Origin: Shewanella sp. 1CM18E
GTDB taxonomy: Bacteria; Pseudomonadota; Gammaproteobacteria; Enterobacterales; Shewanellaceae
DNA: 64,000 nt
Direction of reading: 5' to 3'
Assembly: GCF_023161665.1 (NCBI RefSeq)
Contig: NZ_JALNTW010000005.1
Location: 186,001 to 250,000 of the forward strand
Below the pieces are notes generated by a model, which worked only from the letters and a program-made list of their open reading frames with translations, made no database searches and was not told where the DNA came from. The translations under genes were made by a program, and so were the position numbers. Below are positions 36,761 through 47,353 of the stretch, in pieces; within the stretch, counting starts at the first letter, position 1; every line of letters begins with the position of its first letter.

Positions 36761-37657
36761 ATGAACAATAACATTCCATTAAGGGCGTTACAGGTTTTTG
36801 AATCATGCGCGAGATTAGAAAGTTGTTCTCTTGCTGCGAATGAATTGTGCATAACTCAAAGCGCTGTTTCGCAACAAATAAAACTGCTTGAGGATTATTT
36901 CCTAGAAAAGCTATTTCATCGCAATGCGGGCAAGATAACCCTAACAGAGTCAGGCCTTGAACTGCGTCAAAGATTAGCCCCCGTTTTTTATGATTTAAAC
37001 AGTGTTTGCGCCAGTCTAGTCCCCGACATGTCCAACGAAGTTAGAGTTCACTCCTATAACTCATTGGCAGCTCGCTGGTTAGTTCCCAAAATGGCTGAGT
37101 TTAGAAAGCAGCATCCAGAGTTCAACATTAATGTGGGTATGTTTCAAGATGATGTTGAAATGAGTGATATGCTCGCAGATATTTTTATTATCACTCGTGA
37201 GATTCAAGATGGTTACACCATTATTCCATTAGTGGAAGAAAAGCTGGTGGCATATTGCAGTCCAGAATACCTAGATAAACACCCGAATGTTTCGTTGGAA
37301 ACGTTTCATGAGCAAACATTGCTCTACTCAAAACATAAAGATTATGGCGTAGATTGGGAAGGGTGGTTTAGAGTTAACAAAGTCGGTGTTGGGCCGTTAC
37401 AGAGAAAGTTTATCTATAACCACAATATGCTAGCTGTTCAGGCTGCAATTTTTGGTCAGGGTATTGTTCTTGGGTTAGAGCAAACATTGCAGGTTGAAGT
37501 CGACTCTGGAAACCTAATCAAATTAGATTTACCGCATTGTTATACAGGATGGACCTATTCAATCGCATATAAATCTTCAAGAAAAAGGGACGCACGCATT
37601 ATGAAGATCGTTGATTGGATCATTAAAGAATACGCCACAATAACCACTGATAATTAA
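36761..37657 (+). CDS. GcvA-like LysR family regulator, candidate regulator of the carnitine locus
   Basis: The 298-residue product has a winged helix-turn-helix (about 5-62, IPLRALQVFESCARLESCSL then ITQSAVSQQIKLLED) and an effector domain with features of the GcvA subgroup (ARWLVPKMAEF, YNHNMLAVQAAIFGQGIVLG). No CaiF homologue is present in the window, so this gene may be its functional replacement. GcvA sites contain CTAAT, and the fixA-caiT spacer holds an array of such sites. One CTAAT also lies at 36720-36724, about 37 bp before this gene, compatible with autoregulation. The regulatory link is inference. Confidence 0.85.
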   Translation: MNNNIPLRALQVFESCARLESCSLAANELCITQSAVSQQIKLLEDYFLEKLFHRNAGKITLTESGLELRQRLAPVFYDLNSVCASLVPDMSNEVRVHSYNSLAARWLVPKMAEFRKQHPEFNINVGMFQDDVEMSDMLADIFIITREIQDGYTIIPLVEEKLVAYCSPEYLDKHPNVSLETFHEQTLLYSKHKDYGVDWEGWFRVNKVGVGPLQRKFIYNHNMLAVQAAIFGQGIVLGLEQTLQVEVDSGNLIKLDLPHCYTGWTYSIAYKSSRKRDARIMKIVDWIIKEYATITTDN

Positions 37658-37741
37658 AAGCCCTTACAGGGTTATGGTTTTTGTTTACTCTTAATTCAAC
37701 TAGCATGTTGATCACTGAACACATAACGAAGGGATATTCTG

Positions 37742-38215
37742 ATGATTGAACAAGGCCAAAAACTCCCAGCGGGCACGCTGGCTCAGCTCACTAAAGATGG
37801 CATGGTTAACCATGATGTTGCTGAGCTATTTACAGGTAAAAAAGTGGTGTTATTTGCTGTACCAGGCGCTTTTACACCAACTTGCTCTGAAGCACATCTG
37901 CCAGGCTTTATTGTATTTGCCGATCAACTTAAAGCTAAGGGCGTTGACTTAATTGCTTGTGTTTCGGTTAACGACGCATTTGTGATGAAAGCTTGGGGCG
38001 ATAGCCAAAATGCAGCTGAGCTGATGATGCTTGCTGATGGTGATGCTAGTTTCACTAAAGCTTTAGGGCTAGATATGGATACTGTAGGCTTTGGCGGCGT
38101 ACGCTCGCAGCGTTATGCCATGGTGGTGGATAATGGCGTGGTGACAACCTTGAATGTAGAAGCACCAAAATCATTTGAAGTGAGCACCGCTGAGGCGATT
38201 TTAGCCACGCTTTAG
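37742..38215 (+). CDS. peroxiredoxin, Prx5 type
   Basis: The 157-residue product has the Prx5 catalytic motif PGAFTPTCSEAHLPGF with peroxidatic Cys48, a second Cys near residue 77 (LIACVSVND) and the C-terminal Prx5-like SFEVSTAEAIL. It reduces hydrogen peroxide and organic peroxides with thiol donors such as glutaredoxin or glutathione. AAGGG precedes the start. It lies 84 bp after the LysR gene and is followed by a terminator, and seems to be a core gene adjoining the carnitine cluster. Confidence 0.92.
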   Translation: MIEQGQKLPAGTLAQLTKDGMVNHDVAELFTGKKVVLFAVPGAFTPTCSEAHLPGFIVFADQLKAKGVDLIACVSVNDAFVMKAWGDSQNAAELMMLADGDASFTKALGLDMDTVGFGGVRSQRYAMVVDNGVVTTLNVEAPKSFEVSTAEAILATL

Positions 38216-38256
38216 AGTTGATTTTTACTTCAGGGAATAACCTCTGAATTAAATTT

Positions 38257-38281
38257 AAAGGAGCTGTTAAGCTCCTTTTTT
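38257..38281 (+). terminator. rho-independent terminator after the peroxiredoxin gene
   Basis: AAAGGAGC (38257-38264) pairs with GCTCCTTT (38271-38278), with a 6-base loop and a T-run. It lies between convergent genes. Confidence 0.85.
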
Positions 38282-38296
38282 GTATTTGTTTAGCCT

Positions 38297-40246
38297 TTAG
38301 GCTGTTTTTATTGTTTGTATTCCTAGGCTTACCTCAATACTTTCTACACTCTGCTGCACTTCTTTGGCAATAACATCGCTTTGTTTTGATGACGCTTGTG
38401 CATGCTCTTTAAGGCTTTGCATTGCGGCTACAAACTCATCTAAGTGTGCGACTTGCTCAAGGGTGCTATTAGCGCCTTGTTGAGCAGTACTCACCATTTC
38501 ACTCGCTTGGCTTTGTACGCTTTGTGCGGCTTGCCATAGACTTTGAGCTCGGGATTTCTGCGCTTGAGTAGCTTCTTCAATACCTTGTACTCTTAGCTCC
38601 AAATCGCCGTTAGCTTGGGTTAGCTGATTCAGAATTTGCATTATTTCTTTCAATGACACTTGTGTGCGCTGAGATAGATTACGCACTTCTTCGGCTACTA
38701 CTGCAAAGCCGCGCCCTTGCTCGCCGGCTCTGGCGGCTTCAATTGCTGCGTTTAACGCAAGTAAGTTAGTTTGCTCGGCAATATTACCGATAACATCAAT
38801 AATGCGTGACACGTCAGAAACAGATGTGGTTAGGCTTGAAAGTGATTGATGGCAATGTTGCACGGCGGTTTGGGTTTCTTCGGTTGCATCGAGAACTGCT
38901 TGTGACTCTTGCTGGCTTTGCTGCATTTGCACCATAGTTTGCTGCGCAGACTTTTCTACTTGGTCCGTGGTTTGGCTAACGTCTTTAGCGAGAACGCGGA
39001 TATGTTCGGTTTGGCTTTGTGCCGTTAATACAATACTTTGGGTTTGCTCGGTGCTAACTGAGATATGGTTAATGCGTTCAACAAGTTGCGATAGTGATTG
39101 CGAGACTAAAGTGATTTGTTGTCTTTGCTGTTCATCTTCTTGTTCAAAGCGGTGCAGCAGTTGATTAAAGTGGCCGGCAATCTGTCCGGTTTCGCAGCGA
39201 CGTTGTATTGCTAAACGTTCACGACTATTAGACTCGCTTAACTTTGAAAATGCAGTATTGAGGTGCTTTAACGGCTTAATCACTCGGCGCTGCTGAAGTA
39301 CTAAGTAGCCAATGGCAAATGCGATTAGAACCGACACCATGGTATAGATGGCAATCATCAACTCTTTTTTAAGTAGATGATTTTGTTTTTTTTGTTGTTG
39401 GCCGAGATCAAGTAATTGCTTTTCTATAACTGCAACATCTTCGATTAGCGCTTGCTGTGTACGCTGATTTTCTATCAATAGTGCGTGAGTATTGGCTACT
39501 TCTTTATTGTATCGATTGCTTAAGCTTAATAATTCATTACGGTAACTTTCGCCGATTTCAATTTGTTCAGCTTCATCGTCACCAAGGGCAAATTCATCGG
39601 CTTCTACGGTTTCATAAACGCCTATAAGCACCAGTGCATCGAGTTTATCGTGCCATGCTTCTAGTTCACTAATAAGTGTGGCTAAGATGGATTTTAATCG
39701 CTGTTCTTTGTCGATTAGGTACCCAGCGGTAACTTGAGATAAACCGTAAATGATTGGCGGCAGCTGTGAGGTTAATGCAAGATATTGCTCGGCTAAACTA
39801 GGATGCTCGCTTTGCCCTTGAAACGCATATTCAGCAAGGCGGCGGTTGTTATCTATCATTTCTGATTCAGCGTGAGCTAATAGCTGGCGTGGGTTGCCTG
39901 CCAATTTACCCGCTGCGCGATAATCTTTATCTAAGGCATTGATAAAGTTGTCGATTGAAGACTGGATCTCAGTAATGTCCAAATTATGCTGCTGATTTAT
40001 CTGGCTTTGAATACTGATTAAGTTGAGCTTAGCTCGCTCAAGCTGTCCAGCATCGCCAGTGGATAAATAACTGTCAAGATCGCGCCTGACTTCAACTAGA
40101 AACAATGTTTGGATTTGTTGTAGCTGTATGGTTTGTTGCTCGATAGATTGGCGCTTATCACTGCTCCAAAAAACGACGCCTGCAAGTAAAGCTGCGATAA
40201 GTAACAGCAGAGCAGAGGCTGAAAGTGATAGGGTTGAGATTTTCAT
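38297..40246 (-). CDS. methyl-accepting chemotaxis protein
   Basis: The 649-residue chemoreceptor has a first transmembrane helix (about 8-28) and a long periplasmic helical sensor (about 30-295), followed by a second transmembrane helix (about 297-318). A HAMP-like linker and a coiled-coil signalling domain complete it, with the conserved hairpin tip [40 protein letters not shown] near residues 490-530. It relays ligand binding to CheA/CheW to bias flagellar rotation. The periplasmic part is glutamine-rich and helical, suggesting a four-helix-bundle type sensor; the ligand is unknown. No C-terminal CheR-binding pentapeptide is seen. It stands alone between the peroxiredoxin and envZ genes. 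Confidence 0.93.
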   Translation of the reverse strand: MKISTLSLSASALLLLIAALLAGVVFWSSDKRQSIEQQTIQLQQIQTLFLVEVRRDLDSYLSTGDAGQLERAKLNLISIQSQINQQHNLDITEIQSSIDNFINALDKDYRAAGKLAGNPRQLLAHAESEMIDNNRRLAEYAFQGQSEHPSLAEQYLALTSQLPPIIYGLSQVTAGYLIDKEQRLKSILATLISELEAWHDKLDALVLIGVYETVEADEFALGDDEAEQIEIGESYRNELLSLSNRYNKEVANTHALLIENQRTQQALIEDVAVIEKQLLDLGQQQKKQNHLLKKELMIAIYTMVSVLIAFAIGYLVLQQRRVIKPLKHLNTAFSKLSESNSRERLAIQRRCETGQIAGHFNQLLHRFEQEDEQQRQQITLVSQSLSQLVERINHISVSTEQTQSIVLTAQSQTEHIRVLAKDVSQTTDQVEKSAQQTMVQMQQSQQESQAVLDATEETQTAVQHCHQSLSSLTTSVSDVSRIIDVIGNIAEQTNLLALNAAIEAARAGEQGRGFAVVAEEVRNLSQRTQVSLKEIMQILNQLTQANGDLELRVQGIEEATQAQKSRAQSLWQAAQSVQSQASEMVSTAQQGANSTLEQVAHLDEFVAAMQSLKEHAQASSKQSDVIAKEVQQSVESIEVSLGIQTIKTA

Positions 40247-40337
40247 AAGTCACGCCAATCTTTTTTTAATTGGCGTAAGAATATGGCATTAGGGTTACAA
40301 AAAAATTACAACAAACAGTGAATTAAACTCATCATTG

Positions 40338-41660
40338 TTATTCAATCGGCAACCAAACCTGAGCATGGAGTCCACCCTCGGTGCGGTTAGTTAAAATAAC
40401 TTTACCTTGGTGCCTGTCTACAATTCGTTTGATAATCGCGAGCCCTAATCCCGAGCCTACGCTACCACGAGCAGTATCGCCTTGGGTGAATGGCTGAAAC
40501 AGCTTAGGAATTTGTTCTTCTTTGATTCCAGGACCGTTATCTTCAACGCTAAATCCGACGAACTGACCATTAAACTGTGAGCTGATTTTTACCCAGCCGT
40601 TACCATAACGGTAAGCATTCTCGACTAAGTTACTGATCACCCGCTTAATGGCTATATCTTGCATGAGAATTGGCGGGCATTCGCTGAGCTCAGAATCAAT
40701 TTTACCTTCTCGATTCGACTCCGCTTGAATCACATCTTGAATAAGATCATTGATTTGCGCCAACTCACGGCAACCTTCTTGATCCTGACGGATATATGAA
40801 ATGAACTGGTTGATGATGGCATCCATATCTTCGATATCGTTAACAATACCGTCTTTAAGGTATTGATCTTCTTCAACCATCATTTCAGAAGCCAAGCGAA
40901 TACGAGTTAGCGGAGTACGCAGATCGTGTGAGATCCCCGCCATCAACAATGCTCTGTCTTGTTCGAGTTGTTTCATGCTGTGAGACATTTGATTAAAGGT
41001 GTTAGTCACCTCAACGATCTCAGTCGAGCCGCTTAACGGTAGTGGTTTAGGGTAATCACCACGGGATACCGCGATTGCGGCTTTTTGTAGACGACGTAAC
41101 GGTCGGTTTTGCTGGCGTGCAAACCACCAACCGCCGGCAACACTCAAGGCGCCAATCACCATTAAGTACAAAGTTAATGGAGATAAGTTCTTTTCATTTA
41201 AGCCTTTTAGCGGCACTTTAATCCAAATGGACGGCGCTTGAGGTGGACGGATCCAGATCTCGAACTCTTCACCTTGGGCAATGCGTACTTCTGCCTCGCC
41301 GCCTAAATATTCAGACATTTGTGAAGAGAGAAAACTGTAGTAAGTTGCTCGCTCAATACCGGCTTGCCGTGCTTGTTTTTGGTTATAAAAGTGCATGGTA
41401 TCGTCGCTGACTTTAGCATTAAGTGCATCGACCATAGTTAAATGTTCGCGACCAATATCTACACCACCAACAAACAGTAGTTTCACTTGTCTGGCAATAA
41501 GCTGATTTATCTGTTGGTAGCTGGGTTTAATAAAGTAAACCGCTACCGAAATATAAGAAACCAGTTGGTTAGTCAGCAGCAAACAGCCAATCAGCATTAC
41601 TGTTTGGCTAAAAGAGCTACGTGGCAGGAGTCGCTGCCACCAACGTCTAGTTAAAGGCAT
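40338..41660 (-). CDS. envZ: osmosensor histidine kinase EnvZ
   Basis: The 440-residue product has two transmembrane segments (about 20-42 and 163-180), a periplasmic domain between them and a HAMP domain (about 181-235). The dimerisation/phosphotransfer box carries H245 in [21 protein letters not shown], and a HATPase domain follows with NAYRYG, DNGPGI and GSGLGLAI. EnvZ phosphorylates and dephosphorylates OmpR in response to osmolarity and related cues, controlling porins and other genes. It follows ompR by 17 bp on the same strand. Confidence 0.95.
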   Translation of the reverse strand: MPLTRRWWQRLLPRSSFSQTVMLIGCLLLTNQLVSYISVAVYFIKPSYQQINQLIARQVKLLFVGGVDIGREHLTMVDALNAKVSDDTMHFYNQKQARQAGIERATYYSFLSSQMSEYLGGEAEVRIAQGEEFEIWIRPPQAPSIWIKVPLKGLNEKNLSPLTLYLMVIGALSVAGGWWFARQQNRPLRRLQKAAIAVSRGDYPKPLPLSGSTEIVEVTNTFNQMSHSMKQLEQDRALLMAGISHDLRTPLTRIRLASEMMVEEDQYLKDGIVNDIEDMDAIINQFISYIRQDQEGCRELAQINDLIQDVIQAESNREGKIDSELSECPPILMQDIAIKRVISNLVENAYRYGNGWVKISSQFNGQFVGFSVEDNGPGIKEEQIPKLFQPFTQGDTARGSVGSGLGLAIIKRIVDRHQGKVILTNRTEGGLHAQVWLPIE

Positions 41661-41677
41661 GTTTTATAATGACAATA

Positions 41678-42403
41678 CTATTTACGCGATTGACCGTCAG
41701 GCACAAACACATAACCTAAGCCCCACACTGTTTGAATATAGCGAGGATTGGCGGCGTCTTTTTCAATCAGGCGGCGTAAGCGTGAAACTTGCACGTCAAT
41801 AGAGCGCTCTAGGGCTGAATAGTCACGACCTCGGGCAAGATTCATTAGTTTATCGCGAGACAGTGGTTCACGAGGGTGGCTAACGAGTACTTTAAGTACG
41901 GCAAATTCACCACTGGTTAATGCAATACTCTCTTCGCCATGGTGCATTTCACGCGTTGCCAGGTTAAGCGAAAACTCACCAAAGGTGATCTCTTCTTCTT
42001 GCTGGGTCGGTGCGCCCGGAACTTCAGGCGTTTGGCGGCGCATAACTGCTTTAATTCGCGCTAAAAGTTCGCGCGGGTTGAATGGTTTTGGCAGATAATC
42101 ATCAGCCCCAAGCTCTAGGCCGATTATTCTATCGACTTCATCGCCTTTAGCCGTGAGCATAACAATTGGGATAGGGTTACCAGTTTGCCGCAGACGACGA
42201 CATATAGACAGTCCATCTTCACCGGGCAACATAAGATCTAACACAAGTAAGTGAAAATTCTCGCGTTCTAGCAAACGGTCCATCTGCTCAGCATTGGCTG
42301 CGCTACGTACTTGATAACCTTGCTCCATCAAGTAACGCTCTAGTAGTGCGCGTAATCTCATATCATCGTCAACAACGAGAATCTTTGAGGTTTCTTGTCC
42401 CAT
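41678..42403 (-). CDS. ompR: DNA-binding response regulator OmpR
   Basis: The 241-residue product has an N-terminal receiver domain (acidic DDD at 12-14, phospho-acceptor Asp56 in LLVLDLMLPGEDG, Lys in YLPKPFNPREL) and a C-terminal winged helix (about 140-235, ending YIQTVWGLGYVFVPDGQ). It is the partner of EnvZ and controls outer-membrane porins. The ompR-envZ order and spacing are the usual ones. The upstream spacer with greB is about 440 bp. Confidence 0.96.
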   Translation of the reverse strand: MGQETSKILVVDDDMRLRALLERYLMEQGYQVRSAANAEQMDRLLERENFHLLVLDLMLPGEDGLSICRRLRQTGNPIPIVMLTAKGDEVDRIIGLELGADDYLPKPFNPRELLARIKAVMRRQTPEVPGAPTQQEEEITFGEFSLNLATREMHHGEESIALTSGEFAVLKVLVSHPREPLSRDKLMNLARGRDYSALERSIDVQVSRLRRLIEKDAANPRYIQTVWGLGYVFVPDGQSRK

Positions 42404-42843
42404 GCTTGTGGCCCCTTATTGCTATCAATATGCGCTTATGTTGTCGCTTATCTAGCTAATTTGTTATTAATCTTATGTACTTGCTTAATATAGCGTCTTT
42501 GCTAATTAAATGACTAGTGAGATTTCAATTAGTTCACTATCTAAGCATGAGTTAATTGAGAATAGAGTTTTAATGCTCTGAATTATAATGTTTTTTATAA
42601 CGCATTGTGGCCCGTTAAATTGTAACAAATTTGCTGTTTTGTCGATTATCGGGGCAATAACGTAAATTTTGCTGAGCTCAGGGTTAAAAACTCAGTCTGC
42701 GATGAGATGTGAAACACGATAACTGAAGCGAGGCTTAGGCTTTGATTTCTAGTCTGTAGCGTGCAATTACGCTAGAGTAGAGCTAGCAGCCTCGGTTAAA
42801 ATGCCGATTATTCCCGTTACCCTTAATATAGAAAGTAGACGCT
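42404..42843. other. divergent ompR-greB spacer
   Basis: This 440-bp spacer is AT-rich and has no ORF or strong hairpin that I can support. It should contain the ompR promoter (minus) and greB promoter (plus). A candidate greB ribosome binding site is the GAAAG at about 42830-42834. Confidence 0.4.
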
Positions 42844-43323
42844 ATGAGAACCGCTATCGTAACCCGTGAAGGTTTCGAAAAACTGCAAAAAGAACTAAAT
42901 TATCTTTGGCGTGAGCACCGACCTGAAATCACTAAGATAGTAAGCTGGGCCGCAAGTTTGGGTGATCGAAGCGAAAACGCCGATTACACTTTCAATAAGA
43001 GAAAACTGCGTGAAATAGACCGTAGGGTTCGTTATTTGCGTAAAACCCTAGAAAATGTGCAAGTTGTTGATTACTCGCCTGCGCAAGAAGGCAAGGTATT
43101 TTTTGGCGCTTGGGTTGAAATTGAAAACGATAATGGCGAGCAGTTACAGTTTAAGATTGTGGGATACGATGAGATTTTTGGCCGTAAAGACTACATCTCA
43201 ATCGACTCTCCTATGGCGCGTGGTCTGCTCAAAAAAGAGGTTGATGACGAAGCAGTGATCAAGACCCCTGCTGGCGAGCAAGTTTGGTATATCAACCGCA
43301 TCTCTTATCAAGGTTTTGAGTAG
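42844..43323 (+). CDS. greB: transcription elongation factor GreB
   Basis: The 159-residue product has the N-terminal antiparallel coiled coil (about 1-75) with acidic tip residues in LGDRSENADYTFNKRKLREID and the C-terminal FKBP-like domain with IVGYDEIFGRKDYISIDSPMARGLL. It enters the RNA polymerase secondary channel and stimulates cleavage of backtracked RNA. It matches GreB rather than GreA in the coiled-coil sequence and length. The tex gene follows after 140 bp in the same direction, an arrangement often seen in gammaproteobacteria. Confidence 0.96.
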   Translation: MRTAIVTREGFEKLQKELNYLWREHRPEITKIVSWAASLGDRSENADYTFNKRKLREIDRRVRYLRKTLENVQVVDYSPAQEGKVFFGAWVEIENDNGEQLQFKIVGYDEIFGRKDYISIDSPMARGLLKKEVDDEAVIKTPAGEQVWYINRISYQGFE

Positions 43324-43463
43324 TTTCTCCAACTTATGTGACGCACACGCTGCGGTTTAGCGGCGTAATTAGCATAATTGTCTTAGTATTAGCATTAACC
43401 AAAGCCATGTGCTGTGGTATCTTTGGCAAATTCCCATTTATCAACTAGGCTCGACCTCTATTT

Positions 43464-45812
43464 ATGCAGAATATTGCACAGCTCATCGCTGAAGAACTTA
43501 ACGTTCGCCAGCAACAAGTTACCGACACTATTTCATTACTCGACGATGGTGCAACAGTACCCTTTATTGCTCGTTACCGTAAAGAAGCCACAGGTGGCTT
43601 GGATGACGCACAATTACGTACCTTAAGCAGCCGTTTAAGTTACTTACGCGATTTAAATGAGCGCCGTAATGTTATTTTGTCGAGCATTGATGCTCAAAGT
43701 AAGTTAACTCCTGAGCTGAAAGCTGCAATTAATGCCGCTGATAGTAAAACTCGCCTAGAAGATCTATACCTACCGTATAAGCCAAAGCGCCGTACTAAAG
43801 GCTTAATTGCTATTGAAGCAGGTATTGAGCCGTTAGCAGACTTTTTATTGGCGAATCGCCAAGCAGATTGTGAAACCGCAGCGGCTGAATATATCAATGC
43901 TGCGGCAGGTTTTAGCGACGCTAAAGCTGTGCTTGACGGTGCGCGTTTTATCTTGATGGAACGTTTTGCTGAAGACGCTGAGCTACTGCAAAAAATCCGT
44001 ACTCAAGTAGAGCAAAATGCAGTACTTGAAAGCCGCATGGTAAAGGGTAAAGAAAAAGAAGGTGCTAAATTCAGAGATTACTTTGAACACTCTGAAAAAC
44101 TAACCAAGGTGCCATCGCATCGTGCGTTAGCCATGCTACGGGGCCGTAATGAGGGCATGCTGAGCCTTAATATCAATGCGGATCCGCATCAAGATGCTAA
44201 GCAAGCCAGTTACTGTGAAGTGATTATTATCGAGCACTTTAAGCTTGGCCTTAGCGATTCTAACGTTGATGCTTGGTTAAAAACGGTTGTTGCGGCAACT
44301 TGGAAAGTGAAAATTGCGCTACAGATGGAAACTGAGTTTCTTGGACGTATGCGCGATGTTGCTGAGCAAGAAGCGATTAAAGTGTTTGCGCGCAACTTAG
44401 GTGATTTACTCATGGCTGCTCCTGCAGGCGCGAAAGCAACTCTAGGCTTAGATCCAGGTCTACGTTCGGGCGTGAAAGTGGCTATCGTTAACGATACGGG
44501 TAAGCTGATGGCGCACACCACTATCTTCCCACATGCGCCGCAAAACCAGTGGGATAAGTCAGTTAGAACCTTGGCAAACTTAGCTAAAATGCACAAGGTT
44601 GAGCTAATCGCTGTAGGTAATGGCACTGCATCACGCGAGACCGACAAGCTAGCGGCTGATCTTATCAGCCAAGTTAAAGCTGAGCTGCCAAGATTGACTA
44701 AAATTATGGTTAGCGAAGCAGGCGCATCTGTGTATTCTGCGTCTGAGCTTGCTTCTGAAGAATTCCCTGATATCGATGTATCGATCCGCGGCGCGGTGTC
44801 GATTGCACGTCGTCTGCAAGATCCATTGGCAGAGCTAGTTAAGATTGAGCCAAAAGCGATTGGTGTGGGTCAATACCAGCATGATGTTAGCCAAAGCCAG
44901 CTATCAAGCTCGTTAGAAGCGGTTGTTGAAGATTGTGTAAACGGTGTAGGTGTTGATGTGAACATGGCATCGGCAGCACTTTTAGCTCAGGTTGCAGGTC
45001 TCAATAAAACCTTAGCGCGCAATATTGTTGCTCACCGTGACGAGCAAGGTCGATTCAATAACCGTAAAGCCTTATTAAAAGTGGCACGCCTAGGGCCTAA
45101 AGCTTACGAGCAAGCCGCTGGTTTCCTACGTATTAGCGAAGGTGATAACCCACTGGATGCTTCTTCTGTGCATCCTGAAGCTTATGCTTTGGTAGAGTCT
45201 ATCGCAAAAGCTAAAGGGGTGTCTGTTGCTGAAATTATCGGTAATACAGAGTTACTTAAAGCGCTTGAAGCAAAAGATTTTATTACTAGTGAATTTGGTT
45301 TACCTACGGTAACCGATATCTTGGCCGAGCTTGATAAGCCGGGACGCGATCCACGTGGCGAGTTTAAAACTGCGACCTTTAAAGAGGGCGTAGAAGAGAT
45401 TAAAGATCTTAAGCTAGATATGATCTTAGAAGGCGTTGTGACCAACGTAACTAACTTCGGCGCCTTTGTTGATGTTGGTGTGCATCAAGATGGTCTAGTG
45501 CATATCTCGTCGATGACCGACAAGTTTATTGATGATCCGCACAAAGTCGTTAAAGCTGGCGATATCGTGAAAGTTAAAGTGATGGAAGTTGATGCTGAGC
45601 GCCGCCGTATTGGTTTAAGCATGCGCCTTGAAGATAAAGCGGGTGATGCGCCAAAAGTCGCGCCGCGCCCAAGCAATAATAAAGGTGGTCAACATAGTGC
45701 TAAAGGTGCTAACCAGCAACGACCGCAGCAAAAGAGCCACAAGCCTAAGCAACCTGCAAACGCCGCCATGGGTAATGCATTTGCCGATGCCTTTGCTAAG
45801 CTGAAAAAGTAA
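43464..45812 (+). CDS. tex: Tex family RNA-binding transcriptional accessory protein
   Basis: The 782-residue product has the Tex layout: an N-terminal helical region with [24 protein letters not shown], a YqgF/RNase H-like domain ([17 protein letters not shown] near 330), helix-hairpin-helix segments ([21 protein letters not shown]) and a C-terminal S1 RNA-binding domain (about 650-720, [27 protein letters not shown]). The tail is basic, low in complexity and rich in Q, N and K. Tex binds nucleic acids and affects transcription; its mechanism is not settled. A terminator follows closely. Confidence 0.95.
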   Translation: MQNIAQLIAEELNVRQQQVTDTISLLDDGATVPFIARYRKEATGGLDDAQLRTLSSRLSYLRDLNERRNVILSSIDAQSKLTPELKAAINAADSKTRLEDLYLPYKPKRRTKGLIAIEAGIEPLADFLLANRQADCETAAAEYINAAAGFSDAKAVLDGARFILMERFAEDAELLQKIRTQVEQNAVLESRMVKGKEKEGAKFRDYFEHSEKLTKVPSHRALAMLRGRNEGMLSLNINADPHQDAKQASYCEVIIIEHFKLGLSDSNVDAWLKTVVAATWKVKIALQMETEFLGRMRDVAEQEAIKVFARNLGDLLMAAPAGAKATLGLDPGLRSGVKVAIVNDTGKLMAHTTIFPHAPQNQWDKSVRTLANLAKMHKVELIAVGNGTASRETDKLAADLISQVKAELPRLTKIMVSEAGASVYSASELASEEFPDIDVSIRGAVSIARRLQDPLAELVKIEPKAIGVGQYQHDVSQSQLSSSLEAVVEDCVNGVGVDVNMASAALLAQVAGLNKTLARNIVAHRDEQGRFNNRKALLKVARLGPKAYEQAAGFLRISEGDNPLDASSVHPEAYALVESIAKAKGVSVAEIIGNTELLKALEAKDFITSEFGLPTVTDILAELDKPGRDPRGEFKTATFKEGVEEIKDLKLDMILEGVVTNVTNFGAFVDVGVHQDGLVHISSMTDKFIDDPHKVVKAGDIVKVKVMEVDAERRRIGLSMRLEDKAGDAPKVAPRPSNNKGGQHSAKGANQQRPQQKSHKPKQPANAAMGNAFADAFAKLKK

Positions 45813-45826
45813 TTTGGCGCAGCAAC

Positions 45827-45857
45827 AAAAAAACCGACATTGATTGTCGGTTTTTTT
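45827..45857. terminator. bidirectional terminator between tex and the Q-rich protein gene
   Basis: ACCGACA (45833-45839) pairs with TGTCGGT (45845-45851), flanked by seven A residues upstream and a T-run downstream, so it can act on both convergent genes. Confidence 0.9.
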
Positions 45858-45865
45858 ATATCTAG

Positions 45866-46369
45866 TTATGCGGTTATTAGCAAATCAGGCTGGCTATTGG
45901 GCTCGGTACGTTGATGATAAAAAGCTTCAATGCGGGCGCCAAATGCTTGGTAAAATTGCAGTGTTTCATTAGGCATTGGATGTTTTGCCGGGACTGAGTC
46001 TTGAGTTGCTCCTTGCTGACCGGGCAATTTAATATCACTGCGCTTTAATGGTGCGCGTTGGCTCAGCAACTGCTTTAAATTAAGGGCTTGGTTTTGTTTT
46101 TGCTTTTCTTGGCTAGATCCCTGCCCCGATTGCTCTTGTTGAGACTGACCTTGCTGTTTTTCTTGAATAGACTCGCGCAATTTTGCTTGAGTCTGTGTTT
46201 GTTCTGCGGTGCGCTCATGTTGCGGGTTAAAGGCGCGTTCTTCATGGCCTTTAGTTGCTTGCTGTGGCGGAATGATAGGTGGTCGTTGCTGACTATCCGT
46301 GCGCGCAGAATCGGTTGCAGCATTAGTTGTTGCAATCGGCACGTTAGGATAGTTGGTAACCACTAACAT
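45866..46369 (-). CDS. uncharacterised glutamine-rich protein
   Basis: The 167-residue product has an S/T-, P- and Q-rich low-complexity region (about 20-110, for example QQGQSQQEQSGQGSSQEKQKQ) and a better ordered C-terminus (NETLQFYQAFGARIEAFYHQ). No signal peptide or membrane segment is seen. It has a good ribosome binding site (AAGGTGG) upstream of ATG 46369, and its stop is followed at once by the shared terminator. Frames overlap on the other strand, but only this one has start signals. I do not recognise a family; low-complexity Q-rich proteins of this kind may be disordered linkers or surface-associated proteins. Confidence 0.6.
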   Translation of the reverse strand: MLVVTNYPNVPIATTNAATDSARTDSQQRPPIIPPQQATKGHEERAFNPQHERTAEQTQTQAKLRESIQEKQQGQSQQEQSGQGSSQEKQKQNQALNLKQLLSQRAPLKRSDIKLPGQQGATQDSVPAKHPMPNETLQFYQAFGARIEAFYHQRTEPNSQPDLLITA

Positions 46370-46506
46370 TTAATCGGCCCACCTTATTAGATAATTAATA
46401 TTTGCGTTTAAATATTAATCAATTTGGGCGTAAAAATAAACAATTAGTCGATCTTCAGCGGATCGAGCAGTAACCGCTAGGTTGCAGCCGTTGCATTTAG
46501 TTTTGG

Positions 46507-47298
46507 TTAGTCTGAGTTTTGACTTTTATAGCTCGCAGCACTGTTTAACCAAAGCTTATAGCCCTCGATAAATTCCTCTGTGTGGCTAATAAAGGGGGCA
46601 TGAGAGGCTTTGGCCAGTATAACGTCTTGGCTATTTTCAAGTTGTGGCATGGCTTTAATTACTCGGCGTGGCACTAAGCCATCGAGTCTACCCCAAACTC
46701 TTAACCAAGGTTGCTTAATTGCAGCGACTTCTGCACGTAAATCCACGGATTCAAGCATAGCCAAGCCTTGGGCAAGTGCGCTTTGCTGCGCCGATGGGCG
46801 AGCAAGCACTAACTCACGTAATTGCTTAATATCGGCTTTTGCAGTTTGGCTACCCATAGCCTGAATTGCCAAGAAGCGCTCTACGGTTTTATCGAGATCT
46901 TTAGTTAATTGGCTGGCGAATTGCCCTAATACTTCAGGCGGGATCCCTGGCCAATCTTCACGGGCCATAAAGCAGGGTGACGAGGCTATGGTACATAACG
47001 CGCTCACTCGCTCAGGGTGATGAGCCGCGGCAAGTGTTGCCACTAGGCCGCCCAGTGACCATCCTGTCCAAATCGCAGTTTCTGGTACTTGTTGCATAAT
47101 GGCCGCAAGCCAGTCTTGAATATCGCCTTCTACTGCTTGGCTATTACCAAATCCCGGCAGATCCACATAGTGGACTCTATACTCAGCTAAAGCATCATTT
47201 AATGGCGCAAATACCGCGCTGTTAACACCCCAGCCATGGAGGATGACGAGATCTGGGCCTTGGCCAATTGATTCAATGTGCAGAGGGTGTTGATTCAT
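46507..47298 (-). CDS. bioH: pimeloyl-[ACP] methyl ester esterase BioH
   Basis: From ATG 47298 the product is 263 residues (E. coli BioH is 256). It is an alpha/beta hydrolase with the oxyanion motif LHGWGVNSAVF, the nucleophile in GWSLGG, an Asp in WGRLDGLVPR and the catalytic His in KASHAPF. It removes the methyl group from pimeloyl-ACP methyl ester, ending the synthesis of the biotin pimelate moiety. The frame extends to 47391, but the extra 31 residues overlap the comF side and are not family-like. It is divergent from comF, as is common in gammaproteobacteria. Confidence 0.92.
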   Translation of the reverse strand: MNQHPLHIESIGQGPDLVILHGWGVNSAVFAPLNDALAEYRVHYVDLPGFGNSQAVEGDIQDWLAAIMQQVPETAIWTGWSLGGLVATLAAAHHPERVSALCTIASSPCFMAREDWPGIPPEVLGQFASQLTKDLDKTVERFLAIQAMGSQTAKADIKQLRELVLARPSAQQSALAQGLAMLESVDLRAEVAAIKQPWLRVWGRLDGLVPRRVIKAMPQLENSQDVILAKASHAPFISHTEEFIEGYKLWLNSAASYKSQNSD

Positions 47299-47353
47299 AT
47301 CGATCTCGTTGGCTTGTACTGATAATTTGAAAAGGACTTCATCTATCAACAAC

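Noticed and set aside
44210..44647. 145-residue ORF opposite tex
   Set aside because: Shadow frame within the strongly conserved tex coding sequence.
46088..46366. 92-residue ORF opposite the Q-rich protein
   Set aside because: Shadow of a low-complexity gene; the Leu/Phe-rich product is what reverse-complement Gln/Lys codons give.
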